Below are positions 11,268 to 22,790 of a stretch of DNA of 64,000 nt, in pieces. A program made the translations under genes and the position numbers. The stretch's first letter is position 1. The number at the start of each line of letters is the position of its first letter. This DNA comes from Larix kaempferi (Eukaryota; Streptophyta; Pinopsida; Pinales; Pinaceae), in assembly GCA_027924585.1 (NCBI GenBank), contig BSBM01000762.1, positions 9,520,501 through 9,584,500 on the forward strand, in the 5' to 3' direction. The notes beneath the pieces were generated by a model. The model saw nothing but the letters and a program-made list of their open reading frames with translations, ran no database searches and was not told the DNA's origin.

Positions 11268-12264
11268 CTAGACTCTCTCTTGATCTATTGAGACTCCATT
11301 TTTGGAAATGATAGGACCCAAAAGTTTTCCTTCAAGAACAACAAACACACTTTTCTTTGGATTCAAAGAAATACCATACTTCCTGCAGTGATAAAAAATA
11401 TGCTTCAAGTGAAAAACATGGTCTTCTCTCTTCTTTGAGAAAACTATCACATCATCTAGATAAACTACAACACAATGACTACCTAATCCTCAAAAATCAA
11501 TGTCCATCGCTCATTGAAAGGTGGCTCTGACATTTATCAAACCAAAGGGCATCCTTCGGTATGCGAACATTCCCCACTTTGTACAAAAAGTAGTTTTGAG
11601 CTGGTCTTCTTCTGCTACTAGCACTTGATTGTAACCAGAAAACCATCCAGTAGAGAGAAGAGTTCTGATCCCGATACCATCTGCAATATTTTCTCCATTG
11701 GGGGCACAGGATAGTTGTCTTTATCGAAAGCTTTGTTCAAGTTCCGGAAATCCACACAAATCTGATTTCTCCTGATTTCTTCCGGACGGGAACTAAATTA
11801 GCAACCCATTCTGAATGTCAGACTTTGAAAATGATCTTTCCATCTAGCAATTTCTTCAACTCCTTTTGTATCAAAGGCTCAAGAGTTGGATGCATTCTCC
11901 TCAATTGCTGCTGGAATGGTTTAACCCTAGTCTTCATTGGTATTATGTGTTGAATAATGCGAGTATCATATGTCTTTAGATCTTCATAAGTCCATGCAAA
12001 GACATCTTTATATTGTCGAAATAGTTTTATGAACCTATCTCTTTCGCCCGGCGAACAACATTTACGAAGATTAACATATTTCGGTTCAGCCTCTATACCC
12101 ATATTTACTAATTCATGATGCATAGAGGAGCTGTGAGTTTTAGCATTTATTGGCCTTTTGAACTTATTTTGCAGATTGAATAAACTTTCAAGAGATCTTA
12201 CTCCCTTGGGCATGAAGTTTCCTTTGACAGCATCTTTACTTTTCATATCTGAATCGTGCTTCAT
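11268..12264 (-). pseudogene. Reverse transcriptase region of inner element pol
   Basis: The N-terminal RT part at 12264-11818 includes GERDRFIKLFRQYKDVFAWT and LEPLIQKELKKLLDGKII. In broken frames there follow RICVDFRNLNKA, LLDGFSGYNQV, the fingers/palm word MPFGLINVRATFQ and the catalytic VVVYLDDVIVFSKK near 11450-11480. Stops and shifts occur after the first part and near 11505-11525. The YLDD box is intact. It lies downstream of an RNase H-like domain and upstream of the canonical RNase H. Confidence 0.85.
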
Positions 12265-12375
12265 CTATTATGGATTCCTGGAACACATCTTCATTTGTTA
12301 AGAAACTGATGATCTGATCATCATCATCAAACACCCTGAGATTTGTAATGTTATCTGGAACAAATGGCCTGAAAA

Positions 12376-13082
12376 TTAATTCAATAGATTATTAGTAGGC
12401 ACTAATCTTGAAGCAGAAGTAGCTAGCAAATCAACTGCGACATTTCTTAATCTGGGAATGGAATTATTATTAAAAGCATCAAAACATGAAATCAAATTCC
12501 AAACCTTTGACTGATAACCTTTCAAATGCGGTGAGAGGCAGTGGATTGTATCTCTCACTTTCCTAACAACTATCTCTGAATCTCCAAAGACTTTCAGATA
12601 TTTAACATTTAAACTGATAGCATTCTCTAAACCATGGACTAGAGCTTCATATTCAGCAATATTGTTAGAGCATTCGAACTCTAATCTACAAGATAAGAAG
12701 TGTTTATGGTTTCAGGATCAATTAGGACACAACCAGCTCTAGATCCTTCTTGGGTTCTGGAACCATCAAAATATAAGACCCAAAAAACATTTTCCGTGTT
12801 AGCTAAGTTAGTAACACTATTTCCTACACCAATGACTAATCCTACTATATTAAAATCAATATCATCAGTCCGAGAAAATTGAAGGAGATCGGACTGTTCA
12901 TCTGATTCATGGCTAACATCTTCCGATTGATAATTTCCTAGTTCAATATCTAAGAAACAATTTCCTAATACCGAAGACAAGAAAGCTACAGCTTTATTTT
13001 TTTCTTCCAACTGAGTAACATTTTTTTTCATGTGGGGTTCTCTCAGTATCTTAATATGGTTTTGTCTATTCTGATAAGGCAT
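12376..13082 (-). pseudogene. Extra RNase H-like domain between protease and RT
   Basis: The minus strand reads VLYFDGSRTQEGSRAG, a first catalytic Asp in an RNase H strand. After a frameshift near 12690 come NNIAEYEALVHGLENA (catalytic Glu), VFGDSEIVVRKV (catalytic Asp) and a C-terminal part near RLRNVAVDLLA. The arrangement is that of plant/archaeal-type RNase H. Tat-lineage gypsy elements are known to carry such a second domain. Here it precedes RT, whereas the canonical RNase H follows RT at 10782-11249. The linker (residues EKNKAVAFLSSVLGN and an acidic stretch) is unassigned. Confidence 0.75.
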
Positions 13083-13130
13083 CCATAAATGAGACCAGTT
13101 TGTTGCAAAGTAACCGTTAAGTTTTGTAGA

Positions 13131-13616
13131 TCAGTCCCTGCTTAAAATCAAACCATAAGCTTCAGGAATATCGACTACCATTATATCCACAAATTGACAT
13201 ACTCTCAGATTTGCTAACAACCTAATAAGCACATCTTTCATTTCTCCAATGACTTTAACAACAATCCTATCTAGCTGTATAGTCTGAGATGGGGATGGAA
13301 TTGGTTTCCCATTGATTTTTTTGCAAATAGACAATGGCATGACATTTGAAGAAGCCCCAGAATCTACCAAACAATTATGCACATTATGATTGAAAATTTC
13401 AAAAGTCACAAGGAAAGGTAAAGTCTGCGATCTTGATTTCCCGCCAATGCTAGCTTCGTTTATCTCAGGGTTTTCTTCAGTGTTTTCTACCGAAGTGCTA
13501 GCTTGTGAGTCAAAAGCATCTAGCAATTTCTTTCTCTGTTTGGGCAGACTACACATGTCAAATATAGAAACATTCCCTTTCGCCTTCTTAATGTCTTCAA
13601 TTATATCATACCCCAT
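13131..13616 (-). pseudogene. Aspartic protease region of inner element
   Basis: The frame contains the retroviral-type active site HNCLVDSGASSNVMPLSIC (Asp-Ser-Gly-Ala). Downstream the strands IQLDRIVVKVIGEMKDVLI and FVDIMVVDIPEAYGLILSRD match the flap and the terminal GLxLGRD-like element (here LILSRD). It would cleave Gag-Pol. It follows gag with several frame breaks in 13640-13940 and ends in a stop before the extra RNase H. Confidence 0.85.
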
Positions 13617-13639
13617 ATCACATTCTTTTGAAACTTTAG

Positions 13640-15343
13640 GTTGATTTTATGTTTTCTTCAAAGTGACCTTTGGCTGTTTAGGTGTTTCTATACTTGGCTC
13701 TTTTGTCACTTCTATTTTTTCCTTAGGCTGCAGTGGAATGACAGTTACGTGCCTTCTGGGTATTTCTTCACAACTTTGGCTTTGGATGCATCAATGGCTT
13801 GATCAGGAACTGGGTCTTTACATCTAGTGGTGACATTAATTGATGCGGTTTGACAATTATCAGTTATGTCTTCGAGAGAAGGTTCTTATGCAGGTGCCCA
13901 ATCCCATAAGACCATTGTTGTGTCAGCAGTGGGTTCTTGCTATTCAGAAGTTTGTTCTTCCTGATGATCATTATGATCTGGTATCTGTGCATCTAGCATT
14001 TGGTTCATCACTAGGCTCATTGAATTTATCCACTGTGGACAATGTTTTTCTGAGTGTTGTTCTTGATGAAAGGTACATAAATGATCCATTCCTACTTCAT
14101 TTAAATTTAGCACAAAATAATTGTTTACAAGCGGAAGCGGTTGCCCATTTTCTTCTCTTTTCTTATAGAAAGGTTTGAATGGCTTCCTGGAAGTGCTAGC
14201 TATCTTGTCTTTCTCCAGGTCGATGATCTTATTGGAAAGCTTTTGCATCATTTTTATCATATTTTCCATATCTGTTGAGGGTTCCTCTTTATTTCTGGTT
14301 AGCAGAAAGGGTTTCTTAACAGTGGCCTATTTCGTTTCTAGATCCAAAGCATGTTTAGCAATGTTGTCCACTTCTTCTTCTACCTTCTTAGCTTCTTTGA
14401 AATTTTCTATCAAGGTAGTTTTCTTTGTTCTTTTAATGAACATTGCTATGGGAGGGTCAAGAGCCGTTGCATAATATTCAACTAAAGATTCTTCAACAAG
14501 CTTAGTTGCATCACTGAAATTGATCAACAATGTGGTGAATCTTTGATTAAACTCTTGAACCTTTTATTTATTTTCCATTCTCATGGACAATAACTCTTTC
14601 ATGAGTGTGGCCACCGTTTTTTGATTTCCATACTTTTTCAAGAAACATTTCTCGAAGTCCTCCCAATTAGATATGGAACTATCCTACAAACTAAAGTACC
14701 AGGAAGATACTTTGGGATCAAAAGTGTAAGGGAAAAGACTTAAAGCCAAGTAAAATCTTTTAAGATGATCTTCTGCAAAAATACCTTTACCGGGATCATA
14801 TTTAGGAAAAACCTTTTTAGTATTCTTGGGAAGAACATGGAACGACCCAGCTATATTTAAATCTCCTCTCGCTCTCCATGCTGGAACATCCATGGCTCCA
14901 CGTGGTGAGATTGGTGGAGTATTATGTGGATTGTGAGGTGGGGAATTGCGTGGGGTATTTGGTTCCTCTAGATTTGGAGGATTTTCAAGTCCAATTTCTC
15001 TAAGAGGTTCTGTTATTTCTTCCAAATATATATCTACCAGATCTTCTAAGATTTGAACAAGAACAGAATCCCTGGTATACTGTGTTTCCCTTCTAGGGGC
15101 TATTCTCCTAGGGAGTGAGGGAATTGCATTTAAACCACCAAGCTGCCTAACAAAAGAACGGGTGTGTCTCCTTAAATTCGCTACTTCAGCAAAAGGAACA
15201 ACATACAATGTTTGTTGCTATTCGATCTCAGAATTGGAATATTCTTGATTTATTAATTCAATACATGGAATATCTGGGATAGCTGTTTCAAACGGGTCTT
15301 CAGTGGGATTCCTTCTAACGAAAGGATCTCTTCTGCTAGCCAT
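13640..15343 (-). pseudogene. gag of inner element
   Basis: The most likely start is the ATG at 15343 (MASRRDPFVRRNPTEDPFE), about 10 bases past the PBS. The frame has one stop near 15217, then continues through the 174-codon stretch 15208-14684 with a proline-rich linker. A capsid-like retrotransposon gag region follows (WEDFEKCFLKKYGN, LLSMRMENK, VQEFNQRFTTLL). The zinc-knuckle-like LCTFHQEQHSEKHCPQW has His in the second Cys place. Further stops occur at 14684, 14327 and 13940. It would form the particle around the element's RNA. Confidence 0.75.
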
Positions 15344-15352
15344 GCACTGGTG

Positions 15353-15370
15353 GCCATCCTTCTAGAGCCA
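15353..15370 (-). other. Primer binding site of inner element
   Basis: On the minus strand the 5' LTR ends CATCAACA. After five bases (GTTTT) comes TGGCTCTAGAAGGATGG, placed and begun as a tRNA-primed PBS should be. The tRNA species is not identified. Confidence 0.55.
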
Positions 15371-16233
15371 AAAACTGTTGATGCCGCGAAAAGCATATCA
15401 TCAATCAGCAAGGGATTCTCCCCGGCAAGCAAGCCCAATTAGATCACTCACCATTCGGTTTGGGGAATCCATCCGGTTAACAGCCTTACTACCGTGTAAG
15501 ATTTAAAGATTTGTTTCCTTTGCACCGGTTGCGGCCCAATCCACTGCTTATGTATTTTAATTTTAAAGATGAGATGCAAGTGCTGTAATCTAAATGCAAA
15601 CTGTAAACAAATTTGATCTAAAACTGTTTTAAGCAAATTTAATCTATCCTCATAGGGAGCAAATTTAAAGGATGAGTAATAAACTGGAAATGCATCCAAG
15701 AACTTCACAGATAGCTGCTAAATTGAATGAAAGCATTTACAGCAGAAAATAAAAGATTATCAAAGATAGCCTTGATAGAGATAAACATTCTATTACCCAT
15801 TTTACACATAAATTTTGCATGAGAGAGTGAAAGCATTCAAAGCAAAAAAATAATTCAGATGGTTAAGAACGATCTCACAGCCAATGTGTGAATAATGCAG
15901 AAGTAATTCGGTCAGTCATTCAAACATTCCCATAATAAAAATCCATGCAGGCTTCCATTAGGGAAAATAGAACTTTCTTTATTGATGTAGTAAAATAGTT
16001 CACGTATAGCATAAGTCATTCCTTTCACCTGCCAAAAGTCCTTTCTCCCTCACGTGTCTCTATATTTATAGATTTTACAACTTTGTCTCTTCTCAAAAAC
16101 CTAACCCTACGGAAAACAAAAGTTTGTCATCTAGCGCCTAAAGAGACAAAAAGCATTTACAGCTGTCCTTTAATGTATTTATACAAAAAATAGATTTCCA
16201 ACTATCTTTTCTCAAAATTTATAATAAAACAAA

Positions 16234-19200
16234 TTAAGCCCCAGATGGCTCTACTGCCTCATTTGGTTTCTCTCCTTCTGCTGGCTCGTTCCCTTCAATA
16301 GGGTCACCTGCTTTTGGTGATTTGTCCACCTCTTGAATATAACTGGCCCACTGGCTAACTTCTCTCAAGATGGTCCTTCCCTGCGCAGAGATTGTCACTT
16401 TCCCAGCTATCTCGTGCTTGCACAAATCTGATTTGACATTTTCTACCCCTGCTGTAGCTTCCTGAGAGGTCTCTTCAAGGAAATAAGTGTGGACAGCAGC
16501 CTGACTAATGAATTGGTGGAGGTACTCGGTGGTTATAGCTTCTATCTTCTTTAGATAATCCAATTATGCATTCATGTTACCCTGCAATTCTGCCATGCGC
16601 TGCTCTTTCTCAGGGAACTCATAAATGGTCTGAGGTAAAGCCATGTGACACTTCTCATGGGTTTCCTAGATTTTGGAGTAGACAATGTGTCATTTTTTGA
16701 TGGTCTTCCGGATCTCCAAACTTATTTTGTTACCACAATCATTGAAAAACTCTAGGACTCCTATGTCCATGTCAAATTCCTCAATGGTTGTAGCACGTAA
16801 GTTTGAGGGAAAACCAAATTTTCCCTCTCTCCATTCAAATTGATCCTTAATTTCTACCACGTGTTGCGCATACTTGTCCTTTATTTTAAGCGCCTCAACT
16901 TCAATGGATGTCATCTTGGTTATCATTCCTTTAATCTTGCAGACCTCTTCTGATATCAACACTAGTGATTAATAGGTATTTTCTTGCACATCATAGGATT
17001 TCTTGTAGAATGTGTCTAGATCCTCTTTCTTTTCATTTTCCTCCTTGAGATGTTCTAACAGTCCTGCTTTTTCTCGCATTAGCCTTTCAAAATGAGGCTT
17101 GAAGAAATCAATTTGTTGAACGTTGCTGGCCTCATGATTTTCCAATTCTATTATGCGAACCTTCAAGTTCTTTTGCTCATCCTCTGAGATTTCCAGCTGC
17201 ATTTCCAGTGTATTCTTTTCATTTTCGAGTTGCCGGATCTTCAAAGTTGTTTCTTCCTTCTCTTCCACAACCTCTTTGTACTTCCTTTCAATTCATTTGA
17301 TTCTAACACCTCCTTCTTCCTGTAATCTTTTATTTTGAAACATAGCTCTCTGTATTTCTTTACATCTTCAACCAGACGATCGACATTGTCTTTACTTGCT
17401 TGGGATGAAGCTACCGAGCATGATGCTGTGAATACAAGGTCGATGTCAATCCCTTGGACAAGTGTGTTTTCTGGTACTATGAGTTCATATAGGTCCTGTC
17501 CAATCTCCATTTTCTTTACTGATCTGTCAATGATGACCTTCTTCCTTTAATGAAAGTAAATGGAATCCAGGTTGGCCACTTGGCGCTGCTTTCTAGGGTT
17601 GTATGGGGTAAGTGCTAATTCCTCAGTGGTGACAACCCCCTCACTAGCTATCCCTGGTTGGTTCATTGTTTCCACATCCAAGTCCATGGCCGCCGGGCTA
17701 GACATGCCAATATTCTGCGGCTTTCTCAGCTTCTTCCTTCACTTGCCTCCTGCAAGCTCTGCTTGTAACCTTTATGCCTCTTCTTGTTTGGCTTTATCAG
17801 CTTCTTCTTGTTGTAGTTTTGCAGCTTGTTCTTGCAAGATTATTTATTCTTCCTCTTGCTGTAATTTGGCATCTTGATCTTGTAGTATTCTCTCTTCCTC
17901 TTCTCTCAATGCTTTTGCCTCTTGCTCCTTCTGGACTCTAACAACTTCTTCATCTTGCTACTGCTTGACCTCCTCCTCCTTTTGGAGCCTCTCTTCTTCT
18001 TCCTTTTCCTTACTTTTTGACTCCTCTGATTGAGATGCTACTATGTCTTGATCCTTCTAGATCAACTCGGCAGGCTTAGGATTGGAACCTTTTCCGCTTT
18101 TACGGTGGTAGCACTTTCCCAATTCAGTTAAGTTCCTGGCACTTCGGAAAAATTATTCATCTTGGTCGATATGATGTGTGTACTCATAAGAAGTTTTGAC
18201 ATCAAGGCAATGTCTAACAACCTTGCCACCAGGATCATGCCTCCTAAAAGTCGTTGTGCCAAAATGAAAAACTTCTGAGCCTTAATCAAAGTGTTCACCC
18301 TGTCTTTCCCTCGGGAGGCTGTACGCACTGATGGTTAAGGGCATTGGTGGACATATACCTTTCTTCCTCTTTGTGAGGATCTTGCTGATTTCACCAATGC
18401 CGAAGAGTTTCCTTAAAGCTTCCTTGTGCACTACAAAATCAGTAACGTATCGGGGAAACAAAAAGGGAGCTTGAGACCCTCCACTCATTCAGATATAGGT
18501 GCCTTCGGTGGAGAAGTAGTAATCTCCAAACTCTTCTATGATGGGCATTGCATTCTCGGACATGCAATTTGGCTCTTCTGTAAACATGAGCTGATACAGG
18601 GGCATGATGAGTTTCTCACAAATCTGCTTGTGGTGGCTTGTGTATTTTCTTTCCCATTTGGGTTGGTAAGCTACAAAGAGAGGAGTCTCTTTTCTATTCC
18701 ATGTACAACCCAAATCCGGGAAGGTGTGCTTGCTTAACAGGAAGTCCATAAAATAAGAAGACATGAAGAAATCAGCTTTCTTTTGAGTCTGTCCTCCTTG
18801 GGAAGCGGTTAACTGTGAGACCAAACTATCTGAAATTATGTCAGCCCAATTGAAAATGGTACCAAACATGGCCACATGGACCGTTACTGGCACCTAGCCA
18901 AGCTTGAAAATATTTCCATTCGACATGCTGAAAATCTGACTCAGTATTAAGACAATGATTCTATAAGGAGTCTTTAGAAGGGCACTTTCATATTCATTGT
19001 TGTTCCTTTGTCTGATTTTCCTGTCACTTATCATCATCTTTCTGGCAGACTCCAGAGGGTCCATAGTTTGTTTGGCTATCCACTCATAGTCCAACCAAGT
19101 TCTTGCCTAGGTAAACTTGTAAGTAGCCATGATGTGTTCAGGTGCTAAAGATGCCAGATTCATCCCATCCTTGTCATTAATGAACCTTGTATCAGTCTTA

Positions 19201-19571
19201 ACATGAGGAATTATCTAGCCGATAAACTTGGAGAACGGGAATAGCTCAGGATGAGTCGCTGCCTTGTGGAGTTCGAATTTCTTGATGTTTGCATAGACGA
19301 TAACTTCTTCTAGGGATGCATCTGGGTACTTATGAGCTTCGATAAACCTATATAAGTCACCCCATTGAAATTATGGGGCAGAGCTTCCTGGGGCCACTCT
19401 GGTGATAGTTTGCATATCACTGAACATGGTTTCAAGTGATGTGTCTAACAAAATTTCCACGTCTGAAGCCGATTCCACAAGCTTGGCTTTCCGCCTGGCA
19501 GACTTCCTATGCATGTCAAACCTGCGATGGTGGGGTAGCACAAGTAAGGAGTTTGAAAAATTCTCGATCAA
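16234..19571 (-). pseudogene. LTR-resident ORF, copy in the 5' LTR, function unknown
   Basis: Second copy of the frame described at 3204-6564, with the same domain order: basic N-terminus (MHRKSARRKAKL), globular part with ATHPELFPFSKFIG and GTIFNWADIISDSLVSQL, then two coiled-coil blocks and an EPSGA end. Its best open stretch is 18893-18489 (134 codons). The stop at 18894-18896 matches the stop at 5887-5889 of the other copy exactly, so it was already present when the element inserted or marks a processed junction. Other stops differ between copies (a TGA before MSGGSQAPF here, CGA in the other). Placed upstream of gag, it would be in the 5' part of the genomic transcript. Confidence 0.6.
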
Positions 19572-20475
19572 CCATTTCTAGCGGACAAATCATATCTCAA
19601 GATTCATAATATTTAAGCAGAAATTGAGCATGTAAAGGTGTTGGGTTTCTTTTAAAATAATCTTTCAAGCATTTAACAACACATCCATATAATGACTTAA
19701 AATGCAATTTTCAAAAACCGAAAGTTGCTTAACCAGTATTGAATATTTCATGATAAAACAATTATTTCAATGTCATTGGATTTTGAAAGAAAATACACAA
19801 TTACGCAAAGCGCTATTAGTGCGGGATATAAGGGTATTCCCAACACTTCTGCACCTTTATGGATTTAATGCATGGCTTTATCATTTGGAGCATGTCTGAT
19901 TGCCTACAATGGTCAGTGCAGTTTGGAATTTACAGGTATTAGCAAACGTGCGCTATAGACCAGAGTGTGTGCTATGAAGCTAATATGCTATTTGTGGCTT
20001 TAAAACTATGATAAGGATTTCCTAGGATTAGCCACTATCAATAAAACAGACGCTGGGGGGGGGATTTCCTAAAATAATTGAGAACACAACAGTCGACAGG
20101 TTGGAATGCATATGCGCATAAGGTGGCTTTCCTGGGTCATGGTTCGAGGGGATAAACGAGAGCTTTGCGCTTTTATGGGTTCTAAGAGAGGTCTGGTCAT
20201 TAAGCACATGGATTTTCTTATATTTTTCGATGGTGGCGGGAAAAACGAGTCCTTGAAAGCTTAAAATGGGGAAAAAAGAGGCTTAGACAGAGTTTCTTTA
20301 AGCTAAAAACCAAGGGGAGAAAAAAATACGCCTACCTGTCAGTCTTGGAATGGCTTCTCGATGGTTGACGCGCGCACCCAGATGGTGACAGACTGAAAGC
20401 GCTCCCAAATGGAGAATGGCGAACTCCTCTTTTCCTTGGAAACAGTGAAATGAACGACAACCCTGTTCTATGCAT

Positions 20476-20485
20476 CTATATATAG
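20476..20485 (-). promoter_or_regulatory. TATA-like box in the 5' LTR
   Basis: CTATATATAG, identical to 7469-7478 in the other LTR. It is placed to drive transcription of the inner element toward lower coordinates. Confidence 0.45.
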
Positions 20486-21302
20486 CGTGGGAATTTAATC
20501 CCCACGGGCTAGGCCAGTTGGCATCTTAATGAGCCCGGGGCTCAAGGAAACAAGTGGTTAATTTTGCATGGGGTGGAAATTAAAACCTCACCAACTTACC
20601 TTCCCCATGTACCCAAAATATGGTCTGCACTCTGGCGGGGGTTGAACTATTAACTTATGCGCAATGGACGGAAATTTCAGGATTAACTACTGTGATCAAG
20701 AGCCACGCCCGAGGATTGAAGCGAGGTCGACAGTTTTAATATTAGAAACCAGGAAAACAGAGGAAACTTTAGCCATAGACCCTACGACCAAAAGTTGCGT
20801 TGAAGAGGGCGAGGCGCACAAAAAAGTGCGACAATTTTAAGGTTAGAATTTGCGCGGCAGGAGGGTGTTTTATCCCTAATATTTGCGATAATTGGCTCTT
20901 GGATAAGGCTTAAAAAATGGTGTGAAAGAGCATCAATGCTATCGTTAAAAGCTACGTGGAGGCGGAAGATTTAGAGTTAAATACTGCGACAAACTTTTGG
21001 GAGGAAAAAATGAAAAGGAAATTTTTGGCGGTAAAGTTAAGGTTAAAAAATGCCCTGCAGTCGGCCAACATAAGACTAAAGTTTGCGCAATTGTTGCAAA
21101 GTTCATCATTAAAAACTGTGATCAAGCTGAAAAGATAGGTTTTGCGTTAGTAGAAAAAATCAAAACAAATTTGGAAGAAGAGAACAAAGAAAACTTGCTA
21201 AGTTGAACAAATAAGCTTCAGAAAATGAATGGACTTCTTCAGAAAATAGAAGGAGGGGCCCCAATATTTACAAAATTTGCGGGGGATGTTGCAGCAACAA
21301 CA

Positions 21303-21307
21303 GAACC
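21303..21307. repeat. TSD GAACC, right copy (inner element)
   Basis: The matching copy to 2416-2420. The outer gag frame crosses it directly. Confidence 0.9.
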
Positions 21308-22620
21308 GAGGTAAGACATAGTAACTTATCACAATTTTTCCAAGCAAGTCAGAATAATGGTAATAGTCAAAGTAGTACTTCACCAAGTGGAAAAGCTCCA
21401 AGTACTGGTCCATTAGTATCAAGTCAATCAAAATACCAGAGGTCCAGAATAGTTGGGGATGACATGAAGTTAGCTATTTTTAATGGGAATGGGTCAGAGA
21501 ACCCATACCAACACTAGTTATTATGTAATGTAGTATGGACTATAAAACATGTACAAGATGACAACGTCAAATTGGCGTAGTTAATTACAACCTTTAGGGG
21601 TCGTGCTTTGGATTGGTTTATGAAGTTTTCAAAAGTTACTATTGGAAAACCGATGAATACCTTAGGAGAGGTTAAATATAGGTTAAAAGATGAATTTAAG
21701 AAGACAAAGTATGAATCACAATGTATTACTAAGTTGGAGGATATTAAACAAGCACTGAATGAGTTCGTTTGGGACTTTGACCAGACGTTTAAAACCTTGA
21801 TGCACCATACAATATTTATGATGAATGATGTTCAACATAAGGAGTGGTTTATAGCCGCTTTACTACCTCACACCAGAGTTACATTAATGTAGCAACAAAT
21901 TCCATCTCAGACAAAGGCCTTTGAGTTGGGTATGAAGTTGGAAGCATCACCTGTTGGAGATACTGGAACTAGCATGGCTCAAATCTAGTCACAGTTGGAG
22001 AAATTGTCAATTTATATTCAAGATATCAAGAAAGGTAAGGAAAATAGAGAATATGTGTGGTGCACTAGATGCAAGGAGAATGTCACTCTAAAGATCATTG
22101 TACAACTTTTCATGACTATATTAATGCTGGGAATCCTAGTCCATTAAACCTTGGGATGGGTGTATGGTGTTGAATCTGTCAGACTAGAGGACATCAACTA
22201 GAAGAGTGATATTTGTTACATATAATGGTGAGTACTCCTCATAACCTATGGTGTAAGTTCTGTTGGTCTGTTGGACATGATGGGAAGAATTTTCGGGCAT
22301 ACCAGTTGCTTACAAAGCACACTGCAGATACTTTCCTCATGAAAGGGGAAGATCAAGATGAAAGAAGTAATGCAAATTTAAATCAACCGTGAGGTGGATT
22401 CAAAGGGGGTGGATGAGGATAATTTGTTATAGGAAGAGGACAAGTAATATGTTATAATTGTGGTACTCCCGGGAATTATGCTAGAGACTACCCAAATCCT
22501 ACTTCGACCTGCACGTATTGTAGGGAAGCATACCATACCATAGAAGATTGTTCGCGGATTTTAGAAAAGTGGAAGGTGAATGAGAACCATAATGTATAGT
22601 ATATTTCAGCAGAACCCTGA
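21308..22620 (+). pseudogene. Outer element gag: capsid-like region and zinc-knuckle array
   Basis: The frame resumes after the insertion and reaches a retrotransposon gag capsid domain (RGRALDWFMKFSK, LGEVKYRLKDEFKKTKYESQ, WDFDQTFKTLM, HKEWFIAALLPHTR). From about 22050 to 22560 there are five Cys/His motifs in a row: CTRCKEN..., CxxCQTRGHQLEEC, CKFCWSVGHDGKNF, CYNCGTPGNYARDY and CTYCREAYHTIEDC. Some have lost a ligand (Cys to Phe, His to Tyr). One zinc knuckle is the norm in plant gag, so the array is unusual. The protein would package element RNA. Stops and at least one shift break it. Confidence 0.75.
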
Positions 22621-22790
22621 CCTAAGAAGCCTACTATCACTGTGGTAACAATAGGGGATCCACGATGTGTGATGATAAGGGAAATTATACCAATCAGAGA
22701 GATCTGAGAGTAAGGCCAGTAGCTCAAAAATTGCCACAATTCGATGTCCAAAAATAGAAGAGTATATTATTTAAAGTTCATGATGAATTC

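Larger units (their letters stand above)
2421..21302 (-). mobile_element. Inner Ty3/gypsy (Tat-like) retrotransposon, 18.9 kb, with 5.9-kb LTRs
   Basis: A complete reverse-strand element with LTRs at 2421-8295 and 15376-21302, terminal TGTTG/CAACA and a perfect GAACC duplication. The 7.1-kb internal part runs, on the minus strand, PBS, gag, protease, an extra RNase H-like domain, RT, RNase H and integrase. The extra RNase H recalls the Tat branch of plant Ty3/gypsy elements. The LTRs are extremely long and each contains a decayed ORF of about 1,100 codons. The two LTRs look roughly 90-95 percent identical by eye, so the insertion is old. Gag and pol are broken in several places, but the integrase frame is open. 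Confidence 0.9.
15376..21302 (-). repeat. 5' LTR of inner element (5,927 bp)
   Basis: Partner of 2421-8295. It holds the same U3-like part, TATA-like box (20476-20485), long reading frame (19571-16234) and tail. It has about 77 bp at 15452-15528 that the other LTR lacks. Its right end CAACAACA at 21302 is followed by the GAACC duplication. Confidence 0.9.
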
